From Raphanus sativus (taxonomy: Eukaryota > Streptophyta > Magnoliopsida > Brassicales > Brassicaceae): a DNA stretch of 64,000 nt. The notes below the pieces were generated by a model, which was given only the letters and a program-made list of their open reading frames with translations, was not told the origin of the DNA and made no database searches. The stretch's first letter is position 1, and the number at the start of each line of letters is the position of its first letter. Shown here in pieces: positions 12,399 through 20,363 of this stretch. Position numbers and translations under genes: made by a program. The stretch covers positions 1,054,001 to 1,118,000 of the forward strand of contig NC_079516.1 of the NCBI RefSeq assembly GCF_000801105.2, in the 5' to 3' direction.

Positions 12399-12471
12399 CA
12401 CACCCGGTGGGACTCGAACCCACAATCGTTTGATTAGAAGTCAAACGCCTTATCCATTAGGCCACGGGTGC
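12399..12471 (-). tRNA. tRNA-Arg (anticodon UCU)
   Basis: A 73-base minus-strand gene begins GCACCCGTGGCCTAATGGAT and ends CGGGTGTG. The acceptor stem GCACCCG/CGGGTGT closes with one G-U pair. The anticodon loop reads CTTCTAA, giving UCU (arginine AGA). The T loop is GGTTCGAGTCC. There is no intron. A run of six T follows on the minus strand (plus-strand A run from 12,391), a normal Pol III terminator. Confidence 0.96.
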
Positions 12472-12589
12472 ATCTGTTCCAAACATATTTATTAAAGTAA
12501 ATATCATTTGCGTTAAATATAAGAAATTGGTTCATGATTCCAGTTATGATTCAAGTCTGGTTCGATCACGTGTTTGTTAGAATCTACGG

Positions 12590-12823
12590 GGAAGTGATTA
12601 GGAAGATGTTGCTTCGACGGTGAGGGAGAAGTATGAAAAGCTTAGTAAAAGTGTAAACAAGGCACGGGATGAAATGAAATGTGGTGGAACATCAGCTAGC
12701 TATTGGCCTTGGTTCAAGGAGATGGAAGAGATTGTGAGCAGTTCATTGGCCACTAAAGGTGCATCTGGTGAAGATATAAGTTGTAGGTCACTGGGGAATA
12801 CTGTGAAGCCAGCAAGGAGGTAA
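12590..12823 (+). pseudogene. Trihelix transcription-factor exon remnant
   Basis: The open frame after the stop at about 12,588 reads EDVASTVREKYEKLSKSVN and then KARDEMKCGG and ASYWPWFKEMEEIV. The DVA, REKYEKL and W-W-FKEM spacing looks like the third helix and following helix of plant trihelix (GT-type, Myb/SANT-like) proteins. Upstream helices with their tryptophans and the rest of the protein are absent. Position between OMR1 and the IPS1-like gene fits the Arabidopsis At3g10030/At3g10040 interval, so it is probably a fractionation relic. Family assignment is from motif memory only. Confidence 0.5.
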
Positions 12824-13379
12824 TGCAGAGACTGTTGTAGTGTTCTTGCTCTCTCTTTACGCTTGTGGAATGGGTAGTTGGAGTGTGTCGAGAATGAGGA
12901 AATCCAGAGGAGAACAAGGCCATTGCTAAAGTGGCACGACCACAACCTTGCATTGAGAGTCTTGACGTGTTATCCAAGGAAGATCTTTCTTTCGTCACCA
13001 ATTTATATATATAGCACCACTCTTTGATACATTTAGGTTTGTTTGGTATTAGGTACATAAAGTGATGTAATGTAATCTAATCTAATGTAGTCTCCTCTGT
13101 CTTTGAATTTTAATAGAGCCCTTTTATATTTGGAAAATCATTTCATATAATAGATCCTTCATTAATTGTCCAATCCACTGCTAAGCTATATGCCTCAGCA
13201 TTTAGTACTCAGTTAAATTGAACATAGACGTTGTGTAGTGCTAGACTGCTAGTTGCATGGTCTTGTTCTAAAGAGAGATTTGGAAACAACTTTTGACAAA
13301 AGAAACTTGGCCTGACTATTCTCTAAATATATTAGACTCTCTCCAACAAAACTAATAAACGCTCGAACTTTATGTCTCA
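12824..13379. other. Intergenic DNA
   Basis: Stretch between the trihelix relic and the 3' end of the IPS1-like RNA. I see no coding or structural signal. Confidence 0.45.
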
Positions 13380-13529
13380 AATCCGATTCTTTTTATTCCT
13401 CACGCAGATTAAAGAACATGCCATGTGAGTGGATACATTACAAACATGATAAAGAAACATAACATAGAGAAGAGAGATATTACAAAGTACGTAGTTCATA
13501 ATCTGCTGATTCCGAGGGGAACCGAAGCT

Positions 13530-13551
13530 TGCCAAAGGATAGAAGTTGCCC
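13530..13551 (-). promoter_or_regulatory. miR399 target-mimic site
   Basis: Minus-strand GGGCAA, CTTCTA, TCCTTTGGCA. The outer blocks pair with the two ends of miR399. The middle carries three extra bases opposite the cleavage position, the hallmark of target mimicry as defined for IPS1. Confidence 0.9.
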
Positions 13552-13754
13552 AATTTTCTAGAGGGAGATAAAGAAAACTTGCTGTCACTCCATCATCAGC
13601 CTTCTGCAGTCTTCATTGCTCCATATATTAAAACACTTTCCTTACAAGAACACAAAATCACTTTAACTAGATATTAATATAGTAATCTCCTTTTTTAGAC
13701 CATCCCCTGAAGATATAAACCTCTAGACAAATCAGAGGTTTTTCTCTTCTTCAA

Positions 13755-13769
13755 CTAAGGGATGGCCAT
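13755..13769 (-). CDS. Conserved micro-ORF MAIP in the IPS1-like RNA
   Basis: ATGGCCATCCCTTAG on the minus strand encodes Met-Ala-Ile-Pro-stop. A frame of this kind is a recurrent feature of IPS1/At4 family leaders. It is too short for a folded product, and whether it is translated is unknown. Confidence 0.5.
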   Translation of the reverse strand: MAIP

Positions 13770-13835
13770 TCTCTTTTGATTTGCGGTGTTCTGCCAAATT
13801 AAGAGAAGGTTTCAATAATGGAGGCTTGCTAGGGG

Positions 13836-13844
13836 TATTTATAG
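13836..13844 (-). promoter_or_regulatory. TATA box of the IPS1-like gene
   Basis: CTATAAATA on the minus strand, about 70 bases before the MAIP start codon. Confidence 0.7.
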
Positions 13845-14029
13845 ATTTTGTTTGATCTGTGCTACTTTTTGTTTGTCTATGGTCATGAAAACATTTAAAA
13901 AGATACACCGAAACCCCATCTTAGTGTTCTTTCCACTTTTTCTGGTAACTTTTTCATATTTTTTCTAAGAAAACAGCTTATTAAAACAATGAATCAATAC
14001 ATATCCTGTCTGTTAATGTTGTTTATAAA

Positions 14030-14037
14030 GGATATTC
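14030..14037. promoter_or_regulatory. P1BS element (PHR1 binding site)
   Basis: GGATATTC matches the consensus GNATATNC bound by PHR1, the phosphate-starvation master regulator. It lies about 220 bases upstream of the predicted IPS1-like transcription start, where such sites act. Confidence 0.65.
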
Positions 14038-14222
14038 TTTTGTATCATAGATGGATCATGGGTGCAATATGTTATTTTGGTATACACGTATTTATTTCGT
14101 AGTTATAATACATTGCATGCTGAATAACAAAATACACAATAACACATAATTAAGGGAAATAATCGTATAGTATAACGAGAATGTTGGGAATTTTATTTAA
14201 AAACCTTCTATACATATACATA

Positions 14223-14403
14223 AGTGGAAGTGGAAGCAGATGATGCTGGAATCAAGGGGAGTTTACGTGAATATGCTTGGAATTTTGGATCATCTTATGG
14301 AATATGCCATTCACCTAGATTGCCTTTTTCAGTAGTATACACTCATGATTCATATGATGACATCTGCAAAATTCAGGTTTATAACTCGTTCTTACTATAC
14401 ACT
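14223..14403 (+). other. Unidentified open frame, possibly an exon relic
   Basis: A 60-codon open stretch ends soon after AAATTCAG followed by GTTTATAAC, a plausible splice donor. It reads VEVEADDAGIKGSLREYAWN at its start. I do not recognise the family. It is more G+C-rich than the DNA around it, which is the only reason to list it. Confidence 0.2.
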
Positions 14404-14993
14404 TAATCAGGTATATATAAACTACCCGAGATGTCGGTAATGTATAATTTCTTTTTAGAATATTATTAATCAATATTTGGACATGTGCAAAAACTTAATA
14501 TAGTATATGCAATGTTTAAAGTATATTTTTTTCGGTTTTCGAAACAATACAATCAGGTACTACCCGATTGAAAAGGTTTTCTGAAAAGCACATTTATTTT
14601 AACCTGGTTTGATCTACTTGAAAGAAGTAAAGTTTTCATTATTTTCAAACAAGTTTTTTTTTTTAATGATCAGGGATTATCGTATCTGCTAGGACTACAA
14701 GTTCTTTCTTTGAGACATATTCGTTCTTATCTTATTGCACTACAATAGCAGGTAGGTAGTATAATTCAATTTTCAAGAATATTACACTAGTATATGAAAT
14801 CCACCTCCTGTGGTTGTATACTTGTATTGTATTATATCTAAATTGATTTCACATGTAGTTTGACGTCCAAAGAAAAAATGAAAGTTTTGATCCACCTTAT
14901 GGGATTCTTCCCAACTCATACAGCAAAAAAGAACATGACCCGAGATCTCTATAATATTATTTGAGAAGTCAGTTTCCTATGTGTCACGTTCAC

Positions 14994-15480
14994 GTTAACT
15001 CTCACGATGGTTGATTACATGGATACCATTAATGAAATAAAATTATTACACTTAAATATTTTTATTGATTTTTTATTTAGTTTCTTTTAAAAATTTTGCA
15101 AATAACATATATAATAAAAAGGAAACATTTATAAAGTATAAAAGCAAATTTAAAATCGAAAATATATACCTATATAATATGATTTCATTAAAAAGGAAAG
15201 TTTACAAAATAGTAATATTTTATTTAAAAAGTGAAGCATTGCGTTGGCGTTAACTCTCACGATGGTTGATTACATGGATACCCTTAATGAAATAAAATTA
15301 TTACACTTAAATATTTTTATTGATTTTTTATTTAGTTTCTTTTAATTTTTTTGCAAATAACATGTATAATAAAAAGGAAACATTTATAAAGTATAAAAGC
15401 AAATTTAAAATCGAAAATATATACCTATATAATATGATTTAATTAAAAAGGAAAGTTTACAAAATAGTAATATTCTATTT
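14994..15480 (+). repeat. Tandem duplication, two ~255 bp copies
   Basis: Copy 1 starts at 14,994 and copy 2 at 15,249, both with GTTAACTCTCACGATGGTTG. They agree almost base for base for about 230 bases. Small differences (ACCATTAATG versus ACCCTTAATG, ATATAATAA versus GTATAATAA) show a true, recent duplication and not a copied read. Confidence 0.9.
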
Positions 15481-15756
15481 AAAAAAATATAAATATACTT
15501 TTGAAGTAATCAAATACTTTATTTATATCTATATTTTCTTAGATGAAAATATATATTTGTATATAATGTGATTTCATAAAAGCAAATTTCACATAGATAA
15601 TCCTAATATTAGAAAAATAAATATTATTTATTTTAAAACATGATTTTAAATAATACAATTTCAAAGTAATAGAAATATTTTTATATAGCTATATATTTCT
15701 TAGATGATTACATAAGATAATGGTTACATAAAATAGTTAAGTAACATAAAAATATA

Positions 15757-15856
15757 NNNNNNNNNNNNNNNNNNNNNNNNNNNNNNNNNNNNNNNNNNNN
15801 NNNNNNNNNNNNNNNNNNNNNNNNNNNNNNNNNNNNNNNNNNNNNNNNNNNNNNNN
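15757..15856. other. Assembly gap, 100 N
   Basis: Exactly 100 N, the usual placeholder for a gap of unknown size. The true distance and content are unknown. Confidence 0.99.
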
Positions 15857-16529
15857 TAATTATATTTCAGTATGAATTTGAAACAATATATGAAACTTAA
15901 TATACTCACAACATGAATAACTCAACTAATCCAACTTATATAAACTCAATAAGAATATATACTTCTATGGTAATAATTAGTTTTATAAATATAAATTATA
16001 GGATGATTCAAAATGTATTAACAAATGAAAATAAAATATTAACCAATTGTTACAATTTATTTCTTTTGTAAAATTTATATATGTAGGCATGAGACTTCAT
16101 AATACCAATCGTTATATAAATTTATTTGATTTGGAATCCGACACTTCAGTTTATCTTTTATTTCATTCTAAGCACAATATATCTTAATTTATGAATGATC
16201 ATTCTAAAATATATTTACATATATAAGACAACCAACCAACCAACCTAAATGCAAATAAGAAATTTAATCAAAATTTTAATATATTTAGAATAAAAAATAT
16301 TATAACTGAATTCCAAGAAATTAATGTAAATCAATATATTCGAATGATAACTTAATCGATTGTAAAACCAATAAAACTGATAACCTATAATATATCTAAA
16401 ATCGTATGTCTAATTAAAACAATATGATATTATTAATAAAAATTATGCATACAAATATAAATTAATATAAAATTAAAAGTAAATAGCAATTAATTATTAT
16501 AGTATATTTACTTTATAAATATTTATACA

Positions 16530-16556
16530 CGTGCATGTGCACGGAAAATCACCTAG
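16530..16556 (+). mobile_element. Helitron 3' terminus (plus strand)
   Basis: The hairpin CGTGCA/TGCACG (16,530-16,543) is followed by GAAAATCAC and CTAG, with T as the next base. This is the Helitron 3' signature with the common crucifer ending TCACCTAG. The element body lies to the left, probably in the A+T-rich stretch that contains the gap. The 5' end was not found. Confidence 0.7.
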
Positions 16557-16749
16557 TTGCAATATATTAGAAGAAAAAACCGTTTACTGATTCTTTGGCA
16601 AGAAATAATCTATTATTGGTTCAGGTTCAGGTTCAGGTTCAGTAATCGGTTTTCTCTCGACTAAAAACGGCCCAAATTATCACAGGTTCATAAAAGGCCC
16701 ACGAGGAGTTGCAAATAAGTAAACGCCATTTTGGCCTTTTGGTTTGAGC

Positions 16750-16760
16750 GTCCCACATCG
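16750..16760 (+). promoter_or_regulatory. Upstream sequence element (USE) of the U5 gene
   Basis: GTCCCACATCG matches the plant snRNA USE consensus exactly. It is about 73 bases before the U5 start and about 31 bases before the TATA box. This is the longer spacing that specifies RNA polymerase II in plants; the shorter ~24-base spacing of U6 genes specifies Pol III. Confidence 0.92.
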
Positions 16761-16791
16761 CAAAACTAATTGAAGTTATCAGCAGAAGGTG

Positions 16792-16799
16792 TATTATAC
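16792..16799 (+). promoter_or_regulatory. TATA-like box of the U5 gene
   Basis: TATTATAC lies between the USE and the U5 start, at the position expected for a plant snRNA TATA element. Confidence 0.7.
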
Positions 16800-16832
16800 A
16801 TAGAAACTCTCTCGTCTTTTAAAAAATCACGC

Positions 16833-16950
16833 AGCCATGTGGTGAGCACAAAGCGAACTATTCTTTCGCCTTTTACTAAAGAATACCGTGTGCTGTCCAT
16901 GCCAAGTGGCATACGCTTATTTTTGGAGGGTCCCGCTTTCAAGTGGGCCC
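16833..16950 (+). ncRNA. U5 spliceosomal snRNA
   Basis: U5 snRNA is the core RNA of the U5 snRNP and holds the two exons during splicing. The RNA begins AGCCATGTGGTGAGCACA, as in plant U5. It contains the invariant loop I sequence GCCTTTTAC (16,868-16,876) inside a stem made by AACTATTCTTTC and GAATACCGTG. Next comes an Sm site ATTTTTGG (16,919-16,926). A 3' stem-loop (GGGTCCCGCTT paired with AAGTGGGCCC) ends at 16,950. The promoter (USE, TATA) and the 3' box are all present, so this looks like a working gene and not one of the frequent snRNA pseudogenes. Confidence 0.93.
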
Positions 16951-16968
16951 AACAACAAATAGTTCAAT
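16951..16968 (+). terminator. snRNA 3'-end box
   Basis: CAACAACAAATAGTTCAA fits the plant snRNA 3' processing consensus CA(N)3-10AGTNNAA, directly after the terminal stem. Confidence 0.8.
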
Positions 16969-17948
16969 TTTTTACTGTTTACTTTAACCTTGGGTAAAGG
17001 ATAAATCAAATTCTTTACTATACCTAACCGTTAAACGATTGTTAACCGTCACTATACTTAAAATGGTTCAACTGATTACATTTAATTAATATTGTCACGA
17101 GACCATCCATATAGTAGACAAATAATCTTGTTAATTTTGCTTGGTATCTAAATACAAAATGACAAAGACACGAAAGAATAATTCGATAGACGTTTATATG
17201 TATAGATTACGGGGTCAATATTTTAAATTCAGTTATTTCAGGTCAATATATTTACTGTATGCGTATATGTTTGCTGAGGATTGTGGTACACAATTGAAAG
17301 TAACAGGACAACGAATGCATGATCGCTTGTATTTGTACTTTGTACGATGTTTCGAAATCAAACAAGAGCATTATGTTCTGTCCCTTTAATATCTTACATG
17401 CTTGTTAAAATACTGTGAATATTTATGTTCTGTCCCTTTATTATCTTACATGCTTGTCAAATGTTTGTTACAATACTGGGAATATTGATACCGGTTTAAT
17501 CATCATGTTATTATGTATTAGGTCTAATTGACTGCCACAAACAAATAACAAAAAAATATTTGAGACACTAACACGATTTAACTATTACGTGAAATTAAAT
17601 GCATTGTTCATGAATACATATACGGATTTTTTTTTTGTCACGAAACATATACGGATTTAAATCTTTGTTTTTGGTCCACTTACATATCCAAAAGAGAATC
17701 TATATGTAAACAACACTTCTCCTAATAGATTAATATGCACCACTTATAGATCTGAAATATTATAGATTAATGTATCATTCATATGTCCAGAATATTCTTC
17801 ATCAATATTCGATTATTCAGTCATTGTGTATATTATATTTGTACGAGTATATATATTATATTTTTCGTACCTACACTATGGATTAATATCTAAGTTTTAT
17901 TAAATATATTTTAGTTATGAAGATACAGTTTACATATCAATGTATAAT
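16969..17948. other. Intergenic DNA
   Basis: No gene seen. It includes a ~52-base tandem duplication at about 17,374-17,475 (both copies contain GTTCTGTCCCTTTA and ATCTTACATGCTTGT). Confidence 0.5.
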
Positions 17949-18319
17949 TCATTTATGAAAACATGTACACTGGTGTCCACCAGTAATGTTATTTTGACAA
18001 CTGCAACGAGGATAGCATTTGTCTCTAATCTCGGCTACGCATTGCATGGAAGCTATCCTTGCATCTGGATTACATTTTCCGCTGCCAAGGTAATCAAGTT
18101 GTGGCGCACAATCTGCCTCCACTATTTTATATCAACAACAAAATATTAGCTGGTATATAATAAAATTGATACGCAATAAATACAAGTTTGTATTAAACGT
18201 ATACCATCAAAATGTTTTCAATCGAAACCATATATATATATGTATATGTTACCTTTTGTACTATGCAGCACGAGAAACATGAGAACACAAGAAACCACAA
18301 CCAAAGTAGCAGATTTCAT
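17949..18319 (-). CDS. Defensin-like cysteine-rich secreted peptide
   Basis: Two exons on the minus strand: 18,253-18,319 and 17,949-18,121, joined by a GT-AG intron with the phase kept. The product is 79 residues. The first ~23 form a signal peptide (MKSATLVVVSCVLMFLVLHS). The mature part starts near EADC and has eight cysteines with spacing C-x11-C-x10-C-x7-C-x3-C-x1-C-x9-C-x1-C. A signal-peptide exon followed by one exon for the whole cysteine-rich domain is the typical architecture of plant defensin-like (LCR/DEFL) genes. Such peptides act in defence or in pollen-pistil signalling; which applies here cannot be told. The spacing is not a textbook defensin, so the exact subfamily is open. 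A TATATA box lies upstream at about 18,442-18,450. Confidence 0.75.
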
Positions 18320-19092
18320 GATGTAAAGTTTAATAAATAAATGTTAAGTTCAAAAAAAAAAAAAGTTTGATAAGTGACACTTATGTTTCTTGTGAATTGT
18401 TTTGTTTATTTCGTACTGAATATTTTCTTATCACCTTTGCTTGTATATATAAGAAAAACACACAAAGACATTTTGAATTCTTGCTCAAATTAAAAGGTAA
18501 TAAAATCATATTTGACCAAAATAATTAATTTGGATAATAAATTATATTTGACTTAAAAGTAATCTAGATTTGCATATCTATACATATTAATTCTGCATTT
18601 TCTCTTTAATGCATCCATGTCAGCATCTGTGTGCTAATAATAATTACAATTTGACATTATTTGGATATATATATATATATATATAAAGTTGGTTATAAAA
18701 CTTATGACTATAATGTATATATCTAGTTATAAAACTTATGACTATTATGTTCTGTATCTGCTCTTGTCTTGTGCATATTATTAAGTGGTATGTATAACTA
18801 AGGACCTAAGTTACATTGAAATAAAAGTGTCATCATTTTTTTTACTCAAAAAAGAAATGTTTCATTGCATCATCACTCATCAGACACATGTTGGTGAGGT
18901 TCCGGTAAATGAACATTTCGAAGAAGTCAAAAAAAAAAAGAGAACATCTAGAATGAGACTTAAGAGTGACATAAAGCTTTTTTCCCTTCTAAATTTCATT
19001 AGTAAACAAACATAGCGTACTACAATCAACACATCATCAACCTCAAAACGAATGCAGGCCAGATCCTGGTTTCCGAGCCATTCGTTCATAAA
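18320..19092. other. Intergenic DNA
   Basis: Promoter of the defensin-like gene, a short (TA)n run near 18,668, and a ~42-base direct duplication at 18,688-18,750 (GTTATAAAACTTATGACTAT twice). The stretch 18,858-18,960 resembles 4,800-4,880. No gene is supported. Confidence 0.45.
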
Positions 19093-19440
19093 ATGCATCC
19101 ACATCCTTTATTCTTACCATCTGAGGAAGCCCCTCTAGTTATGGAAGAAGGTTCCATCTGTGAGAGAGAATACAGTCTCTTGACTTGTACCAAGTGTTCC
19201 TTTGGTGTATGTTTTCATTGTGCCACTATACCAAATAAGGTGAAGCACATATCCGAATCCGATGAACATTTATCTCACACTCTTGTACAAGGAGGATGTA
19301 GACATCGAAATTTATTGTGAGATATGTGAAGATGAAGCAGCAGATTCAGATGAAGGTTACTATACGTGCAAGTTGTGTAGCGTCAGGGCTACATAGTAAA
19401 TGTCTACTGGGAAATAATCCGTTTGTGAAGCATGAATGGT
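19093..19440 (+). pseudogene. DC1-domain (Cys/His-rich C1) protein, broken
   Basis: DC1 proteins are a large crucifer family with repeated zinc-binding C1-like domains and little-known roles in signalling. The first frame reads HPHPLFLPSEE and later CTKCSFGVCFHCATIP, the characteristic HPHPL and C-x2-C...H-x2-C pattern. It is lost after about 19,290. A second frame (about 19,301-19,399) continues the family pattern with YCEICEDE and GYYTCKLCS. A third frame (about 19,396-19,440) gives HSKCLLGNNPFVKHEW. At least two frameshifts and missing upstream domains show a decayed fragment. Confidence 0.8.
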
Positions 19441-19459
19441 GAAAACATCATAATTGAAA

Positions 19460-20363
19460 AGATGGCGTTTCTCATAATTAACCCACAGATTTTGAAAAAT
19501 TTTAAAAATATAAAAATTTGGTTTTAGTATATAGTTTCATCGAGCACTAACATAAAATGATGGTCAAAGAGTTTATAGCCTCTCTTGTCCCCGATTCTCT
19601 AGATAATGAAGATTTTATAATGCTAACTGCAATAATCTAAAAATTATATGAAATTTTACACTACTAAATATAAAAAATTAGAATGATTCCTATATACCAT
19701 GAAAGATAGTTTAGAATACATTAATTCAAATGTAGAATTTGTTTTGAAAATTTTAAATTAAAGTGAAGAGTATAAACTTCAGTATATAAAGCATTTACCG
19801 CAAACTCATTATTTTAGAAGGGGTTAACCCAAAGATTTTGAAATAATTTCAAAAATATGAAAATCTGGTTTTAGTGTATAGTTTCATCGAGTACTGGCAT
19901 AAGATGATGATCAAAGAGTTTAAAAACTTTGTAGACTCCATTTCTCTAGATAATGAAAATTTTATAATGGTAATTCCACTAATTTAAACAGTATCTGAAA
20001 TTGTACCAAAATAAATATTAAAAAATTAGAATGATTCCTATATACAATGAAAGATAGTTTAGAACACATTAATTCAAATGTCGAATGTGGTTTGAAATTT
20101 TTAAACAAAAGTGAATAGTATAAACTTCAGTATATAGAGCATTTACCGAAAACTCATTATTTTAGAAGAGGTTAACCCACGGATTTTGAAAAAAATTCAA
20201 AAATATGAAAATCTGGTTTTAGTGTATAGTTTCATCGAGCACTGAGATAAGATGATGGTGAAAGAGTTTAGAACATTTGTAGTCTTCGTTTCTCTAGATA
20301 ATAAAGATTTTATAATGGTAATTCCACTAATTTAGGCAGTATATGAAATTTTACTAAACTAAA
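19460..20363 (+). repeat. Tandem ~345 bp repeat array, left block
   Basis: About three copies of a ~345 bp unit with phase marks TTAACCCA near 19,480, 19,823 and 20,172. Each has the recurring blocks GTATAGTTTCATCGAG, TCTCTAGATAATGAAGATTT and ATGATTCCTATATA. It is non-coding and AT-rich. The array is cut at 20,363 by a Helitron and resumes at 22,345. Confidence 0.9.

Larger units (their letters stand above)
13380..13808 (-). ncRNA. IPS1: IPS1/At4-type RNA, miR399 target mimic
   Basis: IPS1/At4/Mt4/TPSI1 RNAs are induced by phosphate starvation. They sequester miR399 through a near-complementary site with a central bulge, which relieves repression of PHO2. On the minus strand the family's conserved motif GGGCAACTTCTATCCTTTGG plus CA lies at 13,530-13,551. 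It pairs with miR399 except for a three-base bulge that would block cleavage. The five-codon frame MAIP-stop (13,755-13,769), known from IPS1, sits near the expected 5' end. There is no long open frame. A TATA box lies at 13,836-13,844, so transcription should begin near 13,808. AATAAA on the minus strand (13,391-13,396) suggests the 3' end near 13,380. Both ends are estimates. The position fits Arabidopsis IPS1 (At3g09922). Confidence 0.85.
13845..16749. other. AT-rich intergenic DNA with duplication, gap and Helitron end
   Basis: No gene is supported. Contents are the IPS1-like promoter, an unidentified open frame (14,223-14,403), a 255-base tandem duplication, an N gap and a Helitron 3' end. 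From 15,000 to 16,550 base composition is extremely A+T-rich. A short CAGGTT-type hexamer repeat sits at 16,620-16,642. Confidence 0.5.

Noticed and set aside
13699..13769. miRNA precursor in the hairpin near 13,700
   Set aside because: The stem is imperfect, and the context (MAIP frame, miR399 mimic downstream) identifies the transcript as IPS1-like. No known miRNA sequence was recognised in either arm.
15724..15909. Open frame across the N gap
   Set aside because: It is open only because N codons are unknown; no evidence of coding.
16620..16642. Telomere-like repeat
   Set aside because: The unit is a CAGGTT-type hexamer, not TTTAGGG, and has only 3-4 copies.
19093..19320. Intact small DC1 gene
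   Set aside because: The frame ends in mid-domain and the family pattern continues in two other frames, so it is a decayed copy.
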